DNA from: JBEKYH01 sp049511115
Lineage (GTDB): Bacteria > Planctomycetota > Phycisphaerae > Tepidisphaerales > Tepidisphaeraceae
DNA length: 14,348 nucleotides
Assembly (NCBI GenBank): GCA_049511115.1
Contig: JBEKYH010000070.1
Location: 1 to 14,348, forward strand
Reading direction: 5' to 3'
The notes under the pieces are model-generated. The model was not told where the DNA came from. It saw only the letters and a program-made list of their open reading frames with translations, and did not search any database. Shown in pieces: positions 1-6,640 of this stretch. Each line of letters starts with the position of its first letter. Position 1 is the stretch's first letter. Both the position numbers and the translations under genes were made by a program.

Positions 1-30
1 ATCGACTCCCCCCACCCCCGCCATCCGCGA

Positions 31-64
31 ACCCTTAAACCCCTTAATCCCTTAATCCCTTAAG
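31..64. repeat. short tandem repeat, CCCTTAAT-type
   Basis: About four consecutive 8-9 base units of the form CCCTTAA(A/T/G) lie in the non-coding sequence downstream of the copper oxidase gene. The window starts only 30 bases before it, so the gap's full size is unknown. No function is visible. Confidence 0.6.
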
Positions 65-92
65 CCCTTCTCCCGTCGCAGCCCCCCCAAAT

Positions 93-124
93 CACCCCCT
101 CACCCCCTCACCCCGTCACCTTGT
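93..124. repeat. 8-base tandem repeat overlapping the oxidase stop codon
   Basis: Four units CACCCCCT, CACCCCCT, CACCCCGT and CACCTTGT run into each other. The minus-strand stop codon of the multicopper oxidase (116-118) lies inside the array, so the last residues of that protein are encoded in repeat-like sequence. Replication slippage here could alter the C-terminus. A related ACCTTGTCAC string occurs near 4735. Confidence 0.6.
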
Positions 125-1414
125 CACTCTGATGCCATCCCTCCTCATCTCCTCCTCGCTCGCCGCCACCGCCACCGTCCCCGCCGGATGCGCATAATCC
201 CCCGGATCCTCATACCCGCTGACCTTCTCACGCACTTTAACAATCGTAAACATCCCCCCCATATCAATCGGCCCAAACTGCCCCCGGCCGCCCAGCATCG
301 GAATGCTGTCTTTCGGCGCCGGCATCGACATCCCATTCATTTCGTCCATCCCGTTCGTCCCCATCGTCATATAGTCCGGCAGGATCGGCTGCACCGCTTT
401 GTCGATCGTCGCCCCCCTCACGCCAATCAGGTTCGGCACATTGTGCCCCATCTGGTTCATGGCGTGGTGGGTCATGTGGCAATGCATGGGCCAATCGCCG
501 GGATTGTCCGCCACGAATTCCACGGCGCGGGTTGTTCCCACCGGCACGAAAATCGTATTCAGCGCATGCCGCGCCGACTCTGGAACGGCCGACCCGTCGA
601 TTTCCGTGAGCGTCGGCAGCAGCCCATGCAGATGAATCGGATGATGATCCATCGCGCTCAGGTTGCCAAAGCGAATACGCACGCGCTCGCCCAGTTTCGC
701 AACCAGCGGCTCGGTCGCCGGATACACCTTGCTGTTCATGGTGAAAATGTTGAAGTCCGTCATTTCGGTCGTAACCGGCCGGCTCGCACCCGGATCAATG
801 CGCCATTCGCTCAGCAGAATGACATAGTCTCGATCGACCGCCACCGTCGGCTGCCTGGGCTGCACGATGAACATCCCCATCATGCCCATCGCCTGCTGAG
901 TCATCTCGTCGAGATGCGGGTGGTACATGAACGTGCCGGCGTCGGCGACGGTAAATTCGTACCGGAACGTCTGGCCTGGCCCAATGCCCGCCTGCGTGAG
1001 CCCGTTAACGCCGTCCATTCCGTTAACAATGCGGAGACCATGCCAATGAACGGTAGTCGCCTCGGGAAGGCGATTAGTAACGTAAATGCGCAGGTGATCA
1101 CCCTGGACGACTTCAATGGTCGGCCCAATCGTGCGCCCATTGTAACCCCAGCAGTGCGCCTTGAGCCCGGTGGCAAACTCATGCTCAACTTCCTCGGCAA
1201 CCAGGTGCATGACTTTGACCCCGTCGATCAAATTGAAGGGCAGAGTCACCCCGTTAAGCGTGTGGACCGGCACATAGTTGCCGCCGGACGGCGAGCTCAC
1301 CTCCGTTGCCGGCTGCTGCCCGAAAGCTTTGCTCCGCAGCCCCGGAATCTGTCCCAGAACAGCGGCTCCGCCAACCGCGGCCGCCGCCCCGATAATTTCA
1401 CGTCGCGTCATCAT
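116..1414 (-). CDS. Tat-exported multicopper oxidase with Met-rich tail
   Basis: A 432-residue periplasmic multicopper oxidase that couples oxidation of a substrate (phenols or Cu(I) in relatives) to reduction of O2. All four copper-ligand motifs are present: HWHG at 123-126, HPH at 165-167, HPIHLHG at 258-264, and HCHMTHHAMNQM at 311-322, where the Cys and the terminal Met are type-1 copper ligands. The N-terminus (MMTRREIIGAAAAVGGAAVLG) resembles a Tat signal with a weak double-Arg motif. Residues 347-388 are Met-rich, as in copper-resistance oxidases of the CopA/CueO type. The start ATG shares ATGA with the stop of the upstream TolC-like gene, so the two are translationally coupled. Copper detoxification is inferred from the Met-rich tail and the partner; a laccase-like role is the alternative. 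A second ATG follows immediately. Confidence 0.9.
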   Translation of the reverse strand: MMTRREIIGAAAAVGGAAVLGQIPGLRSKAFGQQPATEVSSPSGGNYVPVHTLNGVTLPFNLIDGVKVMHLVAEEVEHEFATGLKAHCWGYNGRTIGPTIEVVQGDHLRIYVTNRLPEATTVHWHGLRIVNGMDGVNGLTQAGIGPGQTFRYEFTVADAGTFMYHPHLDEMTQQAMGMMGMFIVQPRQPTVAVDRDYVILLSEWRIDPGASRPVTTEMTDFNIFTMNSKVYPATEPLVAKLGERVRIRFGNLSAMDHHPIHLHGLLPTLTEIDGSAVPESARHALNTIFVPVGTTRAVEFVADNPGDWPMHCHMTHHAMNQMGHNVPNLIGVRGATIDKAVQPILPDYMTMGTNGMDEMNGMSMPAPKDSIPMLGGRGQFGPIDMGGMFTIVKVREKVSGYEDPGDYAHPAGTVAVAASEEEMRRDGIRVTR

Positions 1415-2802
1415 GGCCTATCTCCGACAGACGGCGACGTCGTCGCAGTGGACAATCGTCCGCCAATAGCCCGCTCCAGCTCGACGCGCGCCGTCCAGTA
1501 GTCGCGCACGCTCTCAACGTATTGCCGCTGGGCTTCGACCTGCTCTTCGTGCGCCTCTAAAAGCTGAAACACCCCCGTCAACATGCCATTGTATTGCAAC
1601 TGCATCTGCCGATTCACTTCCTCCTGTGCGGGGATGATTTCACCGCGATAGATCGACGCCTTGGCGCGGGCGTGAATCAACCGCTCAACAGCCGCGCGCA
1701 CTTGCGACCGCACATCCACCTCCAACCCCGCCAGGCGCTCCTCACTGCGGCGCAGTTTCGCCTTCGCTCCGGCGACCGCCGCCTGCCCCTGATCAAAGAT
1801 AGGCGCGGGCACGGAAATCGACGGCCCAATGCGCCATTGACCATCAGTTTCTCGCTCGCCTTCAGCCCCCAAATCCAGGTCCTGCACCAATCGGAAATCT
1901 TCCGTCATCCCCAGCGATTTGGCTTCGATCTGCACTTCCTTTTGCGCAACCACCACGTCCAGCCGCTGGCGCGCCGCGAGCGACTCCAACCCATCGAGCG
2001 CCGGGTCCTGATCGGGAACGTCCCCCAGCGTTGGCGTTACTGACCATTCCGTGCTTCCATCGAGACCCATGAGGTCAGTCAGCTTTTCGCGCGCCTCATC
2101 CACTTCTGCCTGTGCGTCGCCTAATTCGATCCGCATTCTCGCCTCGCGGGCGCGCTCCATCACATAGTCGAGGTCGGTCATATTGCCGGCATCATGCATC
2201 CCGCGCGCCGTGTCGAGGCCGGCCGCGGCCGCCTGGGCGATCTGCCGGTGCAGATCGGCGATAGTCACCGCCGCCTGGTAGGCATAAAAGGCCGCGCTCG
2301 TATCGGCCGCGAGAGTAAGCGCCTGATCGGTCACCTCCGCCTTGGCTTGCTCGAACTGATCCTCCGCCAACGCCTTCCGAGCGGGCAGGAGCGCGACATC
2401 CAGAAAATCCTCCACCACGGCAATATCCAGGTACGTCCGCGCCGGCGACCGCTCCGGAACGCGCACCTGCAGGCTGAAAACCGGATTCTTGAGCAACCCC
2501 GCCTGCACGAGGTCCGCCTGGGCAACGCCCAGGTCTTCAAAACTGCCTTGCAGATGGCGATTGTTGAGCAGCGCGATCTGAACGGCCTGATCGCAAGTCA
2601 GCGGTTGGGCAAGCAGGCCGCGAACCATCGCCGCGACCTCTGCATCGTCCGCGGTCCGTCCGTTCCATTGGATCAATCGGCCCGTCCGATCCCCGACGGC
2701 TCTTTGAACATCGCCGAATCCAGCATCTTTGGGGACGGTGGTGCAGGCCGCGGGGACCAAGGCCAGGAACACGACGATGGTTCGACACTTCATGCCGGTC
2801 AT
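1411..2802 (-). CDS. TolC-family outer membrane lipoprotein
   Basis: A 463-residue outer-membrane efflux protein of the TolC/OprM/CusC type, forming the exit duct of a tripartite pump. The N-terminus has a hydrophobic signal ending in LVPAAC, with Cys20 the likely lipidation site, although Pro at -3 is not typical of a lipobox. The body has the two-fold helical hairpin repeat of the family: the first half has QAVQIALLNNRHLQ and LVQAGLLKNPVFSLQ, and the second has the matching APIFDQGQAAVAGAKAKLRR region and a long Ala/Glu/Arg coiled coil. It overlaps the multicopper oxidase by four bases (ATGA), so a heavy-metal pump is likely. No CusA- or CusB-like partner lies in the window. The start at 2802 lacks a clear ribosome site; ATG 2793 is an alternative. 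Confidence 0.88.
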   Translation of the reverse strand: MTGMKCRTIVVFLALVPAACTTVPKDAGFGDVQRAVGDRTGRLIQWNGRTADDAEVAAMVRGLLAQPLTCDQAVQIALLNNRHLQGSFEDLGVAQADLVQAGLLKNPVFSLQVRVPERSPARTYLDIAVVEDFLDVALLPARKALAEDQFEQAKAEVTDQALTLAADTSAAFYAYQAAVTIADLHRQIAQAAAAGLDTARGMHDAGNMTDLDYVMERAREARMRIELGDAQAEVDEAREKLTDLMGLDGSTEWSVTPTLGDVPDQDPALDGLESLAARQRLDVVVAQKEVQIEAKSLGMTEDFRLVQDLDLGAEGERETDGQWRIGPSISVPAPIFDQGQAAVAGAKAKLRRSEERLAGLEVDVRSQVRAAVERLIHARAKASIYRGEIIPAQEEVNRQMQLQYNGMLTGVFQLLEAHEEQVEAQRQYVESVRDYWTARVELERAIGGRLSTATTSPSVGDRP

Positions 2803-2844
2803 ACGTGTGGTGTAACTCTCAATTGTAATGACCCGCCTCTCTTA

Positions 2845-2888
2845 CCCCTCTCCATGTACTCAGGGAGAGGGCTGGGCTGAGGGTTCTT
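2845..2888 (+). repeat. palindromic repeat element, copy 1
   Basis: A 27-base core (2845-2871) has arms CCCTCTCC and GGAGAGGG around an ATGTACTCA loop, followed by a tail ending TGAGGGTTCTT. The core is identical to two other copies at 11050-11076 and 11143-11169. The tail matches the second of these at 14 of 17 positions, giving a unit of about 44 bases. It lies in the 256-base divergent gap between the TolC-like gene and the nitroreductase. It is a REP/MITE-like dispersed element; its mobility agent is not in the window. Confidence 0.85.
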
Positions 2889-3043
2889 CGCCGCTCGCCA
2901 GGATCAAGCGCGGTACCGTCATGCGAAGCTGTCTTCCCCGCCCGTTGTATCACACGAGCCATAGCCTCGGCGAGAAATAAAAACCTGGCGCGGAAAGACG
3001 ACTGCACCGCCGCAGGGCTAATATGCAATCACGTACTCAAGAG

Positions 3044-3051
3044 AAGGAAGG
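3044..3051 (+). promoter_or_regulatory. ribosome binding site of the nitroreductase
   Basis: AAGGAAGG, seven bases before ATG 3059, is the clearest Shine-Dalgarno sequence in the window. It decides the start: an in-frame ATG at 3023 would add 12 residues absent from the family and has no such site. Confidence 0.8.
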
Positions 3052-3058
3052 CAATCCC

Positions 3059-3649
3059 ATGAGTTCAATTTCACCCGACGCCCTTGCCCAACTCTTCACC
3101 GAAGGCCGCACCTTTCACGATTGGCTCCCCAAGCCCGTTGAGGATTCGACGCTCCGCGCGGTCTACGACTTGATGAAAATGGGCCCGACCAGCGCGAACT
3201 CCTGCCCGGCGCGGATCGTGTTCGTCCAGACTCCCGCGGGCAAGGAAAAGCTTCTCCCTTGCGTGGTTCCGCAGAACGCCGACGCCGTGAAGCGTGCGCC
3301 CGGCACCGCGATCATCGCCATGGACGACAAGTTCTATGACCTGATGCCCAAGCTCATTCCTCCGGCTCCATTTTATCGTGATCTCTTTGCTTCCAATAAG
3401 GAGCTTGCCGAATCGACAAAGTTCAGAAACAGTTCCCTCCAGGGGGCCTATTTCATCCTCGCCGCGCGCGCCCTCGGCCTCGATTGCGGCCCAATGTCAG
3501 GGTTTGACAATAAAAAGATGGACGACACCTTCTTCGCCGGGACCGCATGGAAATCGAATTTCATCTGCAACATCGGCTACGGCGACCGAACCAAACTGCG
3601 TCCGCGCCTGCCACGCCTGGCGTTTGAGGAGGCGTGTAAGATTGTGTGA
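3059..3649 (+). CDS. rutE: RutE/HadB-type nitroreductase (malonic semialdehyde reductase family)
   Basis: A 196-residue FMN-dependent NAD(P)H reductase of the nitroreductase fold; in E. coli RutE reduces malonic semialdehyde during pyrimidine degradation. Length and sequence follow E. coli RutE closely as I recall it: LFTEGRTFHDW (12-22), the FMN-binding GPTSANSCPARIVF (42-55), FRNSSLQGAYFILAARALGL (122-141), GPMSGFD (144-150), NIGYGD (171-176) and RLPRLAFEEAC near the end. The start at 3059 is chosen for its strong ribosome site and the family length. No other rut genes are nearby, so the true substrate may be another aldehyde, enal or nitro compound; the family name is safer than the reaction. 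The gene is divergent from the copper operon and 69 bases upstream of the FtsQ-like gene. Confidence 0.88.
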   Translation: MSSISPDALAQLFTEGRTFHDWLPKPVEDSTLRAVYDLMKMGPTSANSCPARIVFVQTPAGKEKLLPCVVPQNADAVKRAPGTAIIAMDDKFYDLMPKLIPPAPFYRDLFASNKELAESTKFRNSSLQGAYFILAARALGLDCGPMSGFDNKKMDDTFFAGTAWKSNFICNIGYGDRTKLRPRLPRLAFEEACKIV

Positions 3650-3697
3650 ACGCCTCACCTACTGCTTTCCCCCCCTTTCGTCCGATAAGAAAAACAC

Positions 3698-3713
3698 CGG
3701 GGCTTACGCTCCG
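3698..3713 (+). repeat. small hairpin at the FtsQ-like ribosome site
   Basis: CGGGGC-TTAC-GCTCCG can fold into a six-pair stem with one G-U pair and a four-base loop. It ends five bases before the ATG at 3719, exactly where a ribosome site should be, and no Shine-Dalgarno motif is present. GGGGCTTACGC hairpins look like a short intergenic repeat type, but only one copy is seen here. Confidence 0.5.
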
Positions 3714-3718
3714 CCATT

Positions 3719-4663
3719 ATGGCCAAAGCTAATTCGAAACAAGCAAGCGGCTGGCAGCGAATCTGGTTCCGCGCGGCCCTGGGGGTCATGTCGCTCTTGC
3801 TCTTCGCGGCATTCATCGCCGTGCTGCGCGACTTGGTCGAGCGCGACTATGCGGTCCCGCCGACGGCCCCCCGCCTCGTGCTGGCGAATCAACCGGCCTG
3901 GATGACGCAGGCTCTCGCCGAACAGATCGTCGATTCCGCACGCCCCGTCGGAATTCACTCCGTCTTTGATCGCCCGCTGCTGGTGGAAACAGCCAAGGCC
4001 CTCTCCGCCAATCCCTGGATCAAGGAAGTTCGTCAGGTGCGGCGGACGTTTGTGCAGGGACCCGGCGATACGCTACAGGTCGATTGCGTCTATCGCGTGC
4101 CGACCGCCCTAGTCCAATGGCAGGGATACTATTGGCTGGTCGATGGCGACGGCTATCGCCTGCCGGAACGGTATACGACCCGCGAGTTGGCAGGCGCCAT
4201 GATCGGCCCGGATGGCAAGCTGATGCTCCGCATCATCAATGGGATTACCCGCGCCCCCGTCCTAAGCGGCAAGCCCTGGCCGGGCGACGATCTGGCTGCG
4301 GGCTTGGAACTGGTCAAATTGCTGGCGAATAAACCCTATGCCGAGGACATCCCGGTGGTAGATGTCTCGAATTTTGGCGGCCGGCGCGACAGCCAGGCCG
4401 CCCAGCTCGTGCTGATGACCCGTTACAACACAGCCATCCGCTGGGGACGTCCCCCATCGGCCAAGGACTATTTCGTGGAAGTCCCCGCAAGCCAAAAGCT
4501 GCAAGACCTCTCAGACATCTTCCAGCAAATGCACCGCGTAGACGGCGGCCAGCCTTGGATCGACATCCGCTTCGACCAGGTAACCTATCCCAGCCCCCAA
4601 CCTGCCGCCGACGGCGCGGGGCCGAAGAAGGATACGGGCTCGCCGACCGCCCGCGCCGATTGA
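3719..4663 (+). CDS. FtsQ/DivIB-like single-pass membrane protein
   Basis: A 314-residue protein with the layout of the division protein FtsQ: a short basic cytoplasmic tail, one membrane helix at about 18-38, and a long extracytoplasmic part. Residues 60-130 look like a POTRA domain (ALSANPWIKEVRQVRR), followed by the FtsQ-type beta segment, where VDCVYRVPTALVQWQGYYWLVD matches the usual pattern of R-x-P-x-A and a buried VD-x-DG. Near the end, WIDIRFDQV resembles the family's terminal IDLRF strand. A Pro/Ala-rich tail follows. In FtsQ this domain scaffolds FtsB/FtsL at the septum. Proximity to mraZ, rsmH and an FtsL-like gene supports the call, but FtsQ is normally downstream of mraZ. The evidence is pattern-level only, and the start lacks a ribosome site. 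Confidence 0.6.
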   Translation: MAKANSKQASGWQRIWFRAALGVMSLLLFAAFIAVLRDLVERDYAVPPTAPRLVLANQPAWMTQALAEQIVDSARPVGIHSVFDRPLLVETAKALSANPWIKEVRQVRRTFVQGPGDTLQVDCVYRVPTALVQWQGYYWLVDGDGYRLPERYTTRELAGAMIGPDGKLMLRIINGITRAPVLSGKPWPGDDLAAGLELVKLLANKPYAEDIPVVDVSNFGGRRDSQAAQLVLMTRYNTAIRWGRPPSAKDYFVEVPASQKLQDLSDIFQQMHRVDGGQPWIDIRFDQVTYPSPQPAADGAGPKKDTGSPTARAD

Positions 4664-4781
4664 ATCGAATATCAGAACCAAGAACCCACGGCCAAGGAAT
4701 AGGACTACGGACTGACCCCAACGGCCCCAATGTTACCTTGTCACCTTCTCATCCCCCTCGTCTCTCAGTCCTCAAACCTGT

Positions 4782-4787
4782 TATTCT
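4782..4787 (+). promoter_or_regulatory. possible -10 box before the membrane protein gene
   Basis: TATTCT lies nine bases before ATG 4797 and is the same hexamer as the proposed mraZ -10. No -35 match is seen and no ribosome site precedes the ATG. If real, the transcript would have a leader of only a few bases. Confidence 0.25.
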
Positions 4788-4796
4788 CCACGCCCC

Positions 4797-5423
4797 ATGC
4801 TCCTCCTCTGGATGGCATTACAGTTGATCGCCTTGGCCCTCGCCGCTGGGCGGGTGCCGCTGTCCGCCCGATTTCCCAGCCCCGTCGAGCGCCAAGCAAC
4901 GGCCGAGATGCTGGTTGTTCAAATCACCGCCGCTGCCCTCCTGTTTCCGCTCTTGCTGCGCGAGTGGACTTCCTTCCTGCGGGCAGCCGCGGGCGCCGCC
5001 ATGATGCTGGCGCTGGCGGCCCTGATGGGCCGTGAATCGATGGCGGCAATCTGTTCGGCAGGGGGGTATGTTCTAGTCTGGCTCTTGGTCTTGAAGGTGG
5101 TCCGCGAACTGCTGTCGAAGGAACGCGCCCTTCAAATCGGCGTGGCCTGCATCGTGCTTTGGACCCTCGGCGGCCCGATCCTGCTTTATATGCACGCCGA
5201 GTTTAATGGAAAGCAAAATCTCTGGCCGACTCACCCTGATAATTGGTCGGCCTCCATCGCGGGCGGCCCCGTCTGGTCGGTCCTTTATCGCCTGTGGAAT
5301 CCGGCGATTTTCGCTTTTCCTGATGTGCCTCTTCTGCTACTCCTGACGGTGGAATTGCTTTTTTTGTTCAGAAGTTTTTTCCCCCGCCAACATATTACGC
5401 ACAAGTTATCCACCAAGAATTAA
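4797..5423 (+). CDS. polytopic membrane protein, function unknown
   Basis: I do not recognise this 208-residue protein. It has about six hydrophobic segments, roughly at 1-18, 39-57, 64-82, 88-105, 113-132 and 175-195. Between the fifth and sixth is a polar loop with WPTHPDNWSASIAGGPVW and a Trp/Pro-rich patch, probably extracytoplasmic. The C-terminus (RSFFPRQHITHKLSTKN) is basic and so probably cytoplasmic. No catalytic motif is visible. It lies between the FtsQ-like gene and mraZ on the same strand, so a link to envelope growth is possible but unproven. No Shine-Dalgarno motif precedes the start. A T-run follows its stop at 5430-5435 without a convincing stem. Confidence 0.6.
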   Translation: MLLLWMALQLIALALAAGRVPLSARFPSPVERQATAEMLVVQITAAALLFPLLLREWTSFLRAAAGAAMMLALAALMGRESMAAICSAGGYVLVWLLVLKVVRELLSKERALQIGVACIVLWTLGGPILLYMHAEFNGKQNLWPTHPDNWSASIAGGPVWSVLYRLWNPAIFAFPDVPLLLLLTVELLFLFRSFFPRQHITHKLSTKN

Positions 5424-5526
5424 CGCGCCTTTTTTCAGCAATCATTGCTCTAAATCCAAGGAAATCCCGTCATTTAGCTGCGCCCTATTTGCGCGCGCAC
5501 GCCATTGTTATCGGCCATACGTCGCG

Positions 5527-5569
5527 AAAAACTTTTTTTATTGAATCACATCCCACCGAATGGTATTCT
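5527..5569 (+). promoter_or_regulatory. mraZ promoter with AT-rich upstream element
   Basis: TTGAAT (5541-5546) and TATTCT (5564-5569) are separated by exactly 17 bases, each matching the sigma-70 consensus at four of six positions. An A/T block (5527-5540) directly abuts the -35, as an UP element would. Transcription would begin near 5576, inside the first of the two repeated boxes. Confidence 0.55.
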
Positions 5570-5573
5570 AATC

Positions 5574-5606
5574 CCACTAAGTGGAAGAGAAAACCACTAA
5601 GTGGAA
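5574..5606 (+). promoter_or_regulatory. twin MraZ-box-like operators
   Basis: CCACTAAGTGGAA occurs twice, at 5574-5586 and 5594-5606, with starts 20 bases apart (two helical turns). Each contains AAGTGG and an inverted CCAC half-site. MraZ proteins of other bacteria bind direct repeats such as TGGGN (E. coli) or AAAGTG(T/G) (Mycoplasma) before their own gene. The position just downstream of the -10, with the second box over the GTG start codon, fits autorepression. Binding here is inferred. Confidence 0.7.
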
Positions 5607-6113
5607 ATTAAATCAGTGAACGCACCGAGGTTTTATGGTTCTTACGAGCTTAAGGTAGACGCAAAGAACCGCATGTTCGTTCCGGCGAATGTGCGGCGGG
5701 TTATAAATCCCGATGTTCATGGTCGAGCTTTCTTCGTGATCTTAGGCAAAAACAAGAAACCTTGGTTCTATCCCGACCTTTTTTATCGGACCTTGGTTGA
5801 TCAGTTGACGTTGGAGATGAGCCCGGACGACGATCTTTTGGAATATGAGCGTCTTCGCTTTGGCTTATCGGATCTCATCGAATGGGACGACCAGGGACGA
5901 GTGGTTCTGCCGGAGAAAGCCCTCCGGCGGGCGGGAATCGAAAACGACGTAACGCTTGTTGGCGTATGGGATCACCTGGAGCTTTGGAATCGAGCGGAAT
6001 GGGACGCTCATACCGAGCAGCTTGTTAGTAACAGTGGTGAAATCGAGTCCAAGGGCAAGAAGGCAATGTTGGCGGCCAAACAACGGGAAGGCATTTCAGG
6101 ACCGGTCGCCTGA
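5601..6113 (+). CDS. mraZ: MraZ, SpoVT/AbrB-fold transcriptional regulator
   Basis: A 170-residue MraZ, the DNA-binding regulator that heads the dcw cluster and represses it in E. coli. It has two SpoVT-AbrB domains: the first at about 12-58 (FYGSYELKVDAKNRMFVPANVRR) and the second at 93-139 (IEWDDQGRVVLPEKALRRAGI). Family members form ring oligomers on repeated boxes, which are present directly upstream. The GTG start at 5601 has GGAAGAG about 11 bases before it and lies inside the second box; GTG 5616 is an alternative that would give a more usual N-terminus. A charged, Ser/Gly-rich tail of about 25 residues follows domain two. The gene is visibly less GC-rich than its neighbours. Confidence 0.93.
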   Translation: MEIKSVNAPRFYGSYELKVDAKNRMFVPANVRRVINPDVHGRAFFVILGKNKKPWFYPDLFYRTLVDQLTLEMSPDDDLLEYERLRFGLSDLIEWDDQGRVVLPEKALRRAGIENDVTLVGVWDHLELWNRAEWDAHTEQLVSNSGEIESKGKKAMLAAKQREGISGPVA

Positions 6114-6148
6114 TAGAGACTGAGTTTTGGGGCATGACGTAAGGATGA

Positions 6149-6520
6149 CGCGGATTCCCGCGCCCTCCCGCAGTTAATGTGTATACATAGGCGTCGCCTG
6201 ATGGATCGTAGCGATGCCGGTAGATTTTGGTGCGAAGGATCGCGCCTGACGACGAAAGGCTGTTGGCCGGCCACAGGGACGGGGCCGATCAACCCGGACC
6301 TCCCGCCGCGGCATGATGCCGCCGGCGGGTGAGATGTAAGAGAGCAAATGATACCGTGAGTCATCTCAAGGATGAGGCCCTCGGGCTGGGATCCGAGGGG
6401 GCATGGAAGCCCGACTCCCCGTATCGTTTCAACCCGTTTCGCTGCAAGCTTGCTTGGCCCTTGAGGCGGCAACGGAAGGTCGCCTCATCGGCTAAGCGGG
6501 CCATTGTGCTGGGGACAATG
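6149..6520 (+). ncRNA. candidate structured RNA between mraZ and rsmH
   Basis: The 527 bases between mraZ and rsmH hold no convincing gene but many stems. They are CGCGG/CCGCG (6149-6162); GGTGCG/CGCGCC (6229-6246); a 12-pair hairpin CCCGCC-GCGGCA/TGCCGC-GGCGGG with a three-base loop and one bulge (6302-6329); TGAGATG/CATCTCA (6330-6368); CCCTCGG/CCGAGGG (6378-6399); TGAGGCG/CGCCTCA (6462-6487) inside TGGCCC/GGGCCA (6455-6503); and CATTGT/ACAATG (6502-6520). It could be a long rsmH leader, an independent RNA or decayed repeats. I could not match RNase P RNA, tmRNA, 6S or SRP RNA. The ends are approximate. An AT-rich stretch (6562-6640) then leads to rsmH. Confidence 0.4.
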
Positions 6521-6640
6521 ACCGAGCTTCTCTCAGGGACGATAGGACAAACAAAATCCTAACCGCAACTAGGTATTATCCCTATATCTGCCAAAAAATC
6601 AATCGGGAAAATATAGCCCATAAATCAGTCGAATCCGAAC

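Noticed and set aside
188..1501. 437-residue open frame on the plus strand opposite the multicopper oxidase
   Set aside because: It is rich in Arg/His/Pro with no domain pattern, and the opposite strand holds an oxidase with all copper motifs. It is a shadow frame of GC-rich coding DNA. The same applies to plus-strand frames at 2194-2880, 9250-10248 and 12457-13305.
3023..3058. Upstream ATG extending the nitroreductase by 12 residues
   Set aside because: ATG 3059 has a strong ribosome site and gives the 196-residue family length.
5405..5413. TTATCCACC, one base from a DnaA box
   Set aside because: A single site inside the end of the membrane-protein gene, with no cluster of further boxes or AT-rich unwinding region. 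Chance is likely.
5430..5435. T-run after the membrane-protein stop as an intrinsic terminator
   Set aside because: No GC-rich stem precedes it; the nearby CGCGCC has no good partner.
6329..6562. 77-residue open frame in the same spacer
   Set aside because: Composition is not protein-like, no ribosome site is seen, and it runs through the hairpin arms. A non-coding role is simpler.
6114..6640. RNase P RNA or tmRNA in the mraZ-rsmH spacer
   Set aside because: AAGAGAGCAAA resembles part of E. coli RNase P RNA, but the universal GAGGAAAGTCC and ACAGA..GGCTTA elements are missing, as are tmRNA ends and any tag frame.
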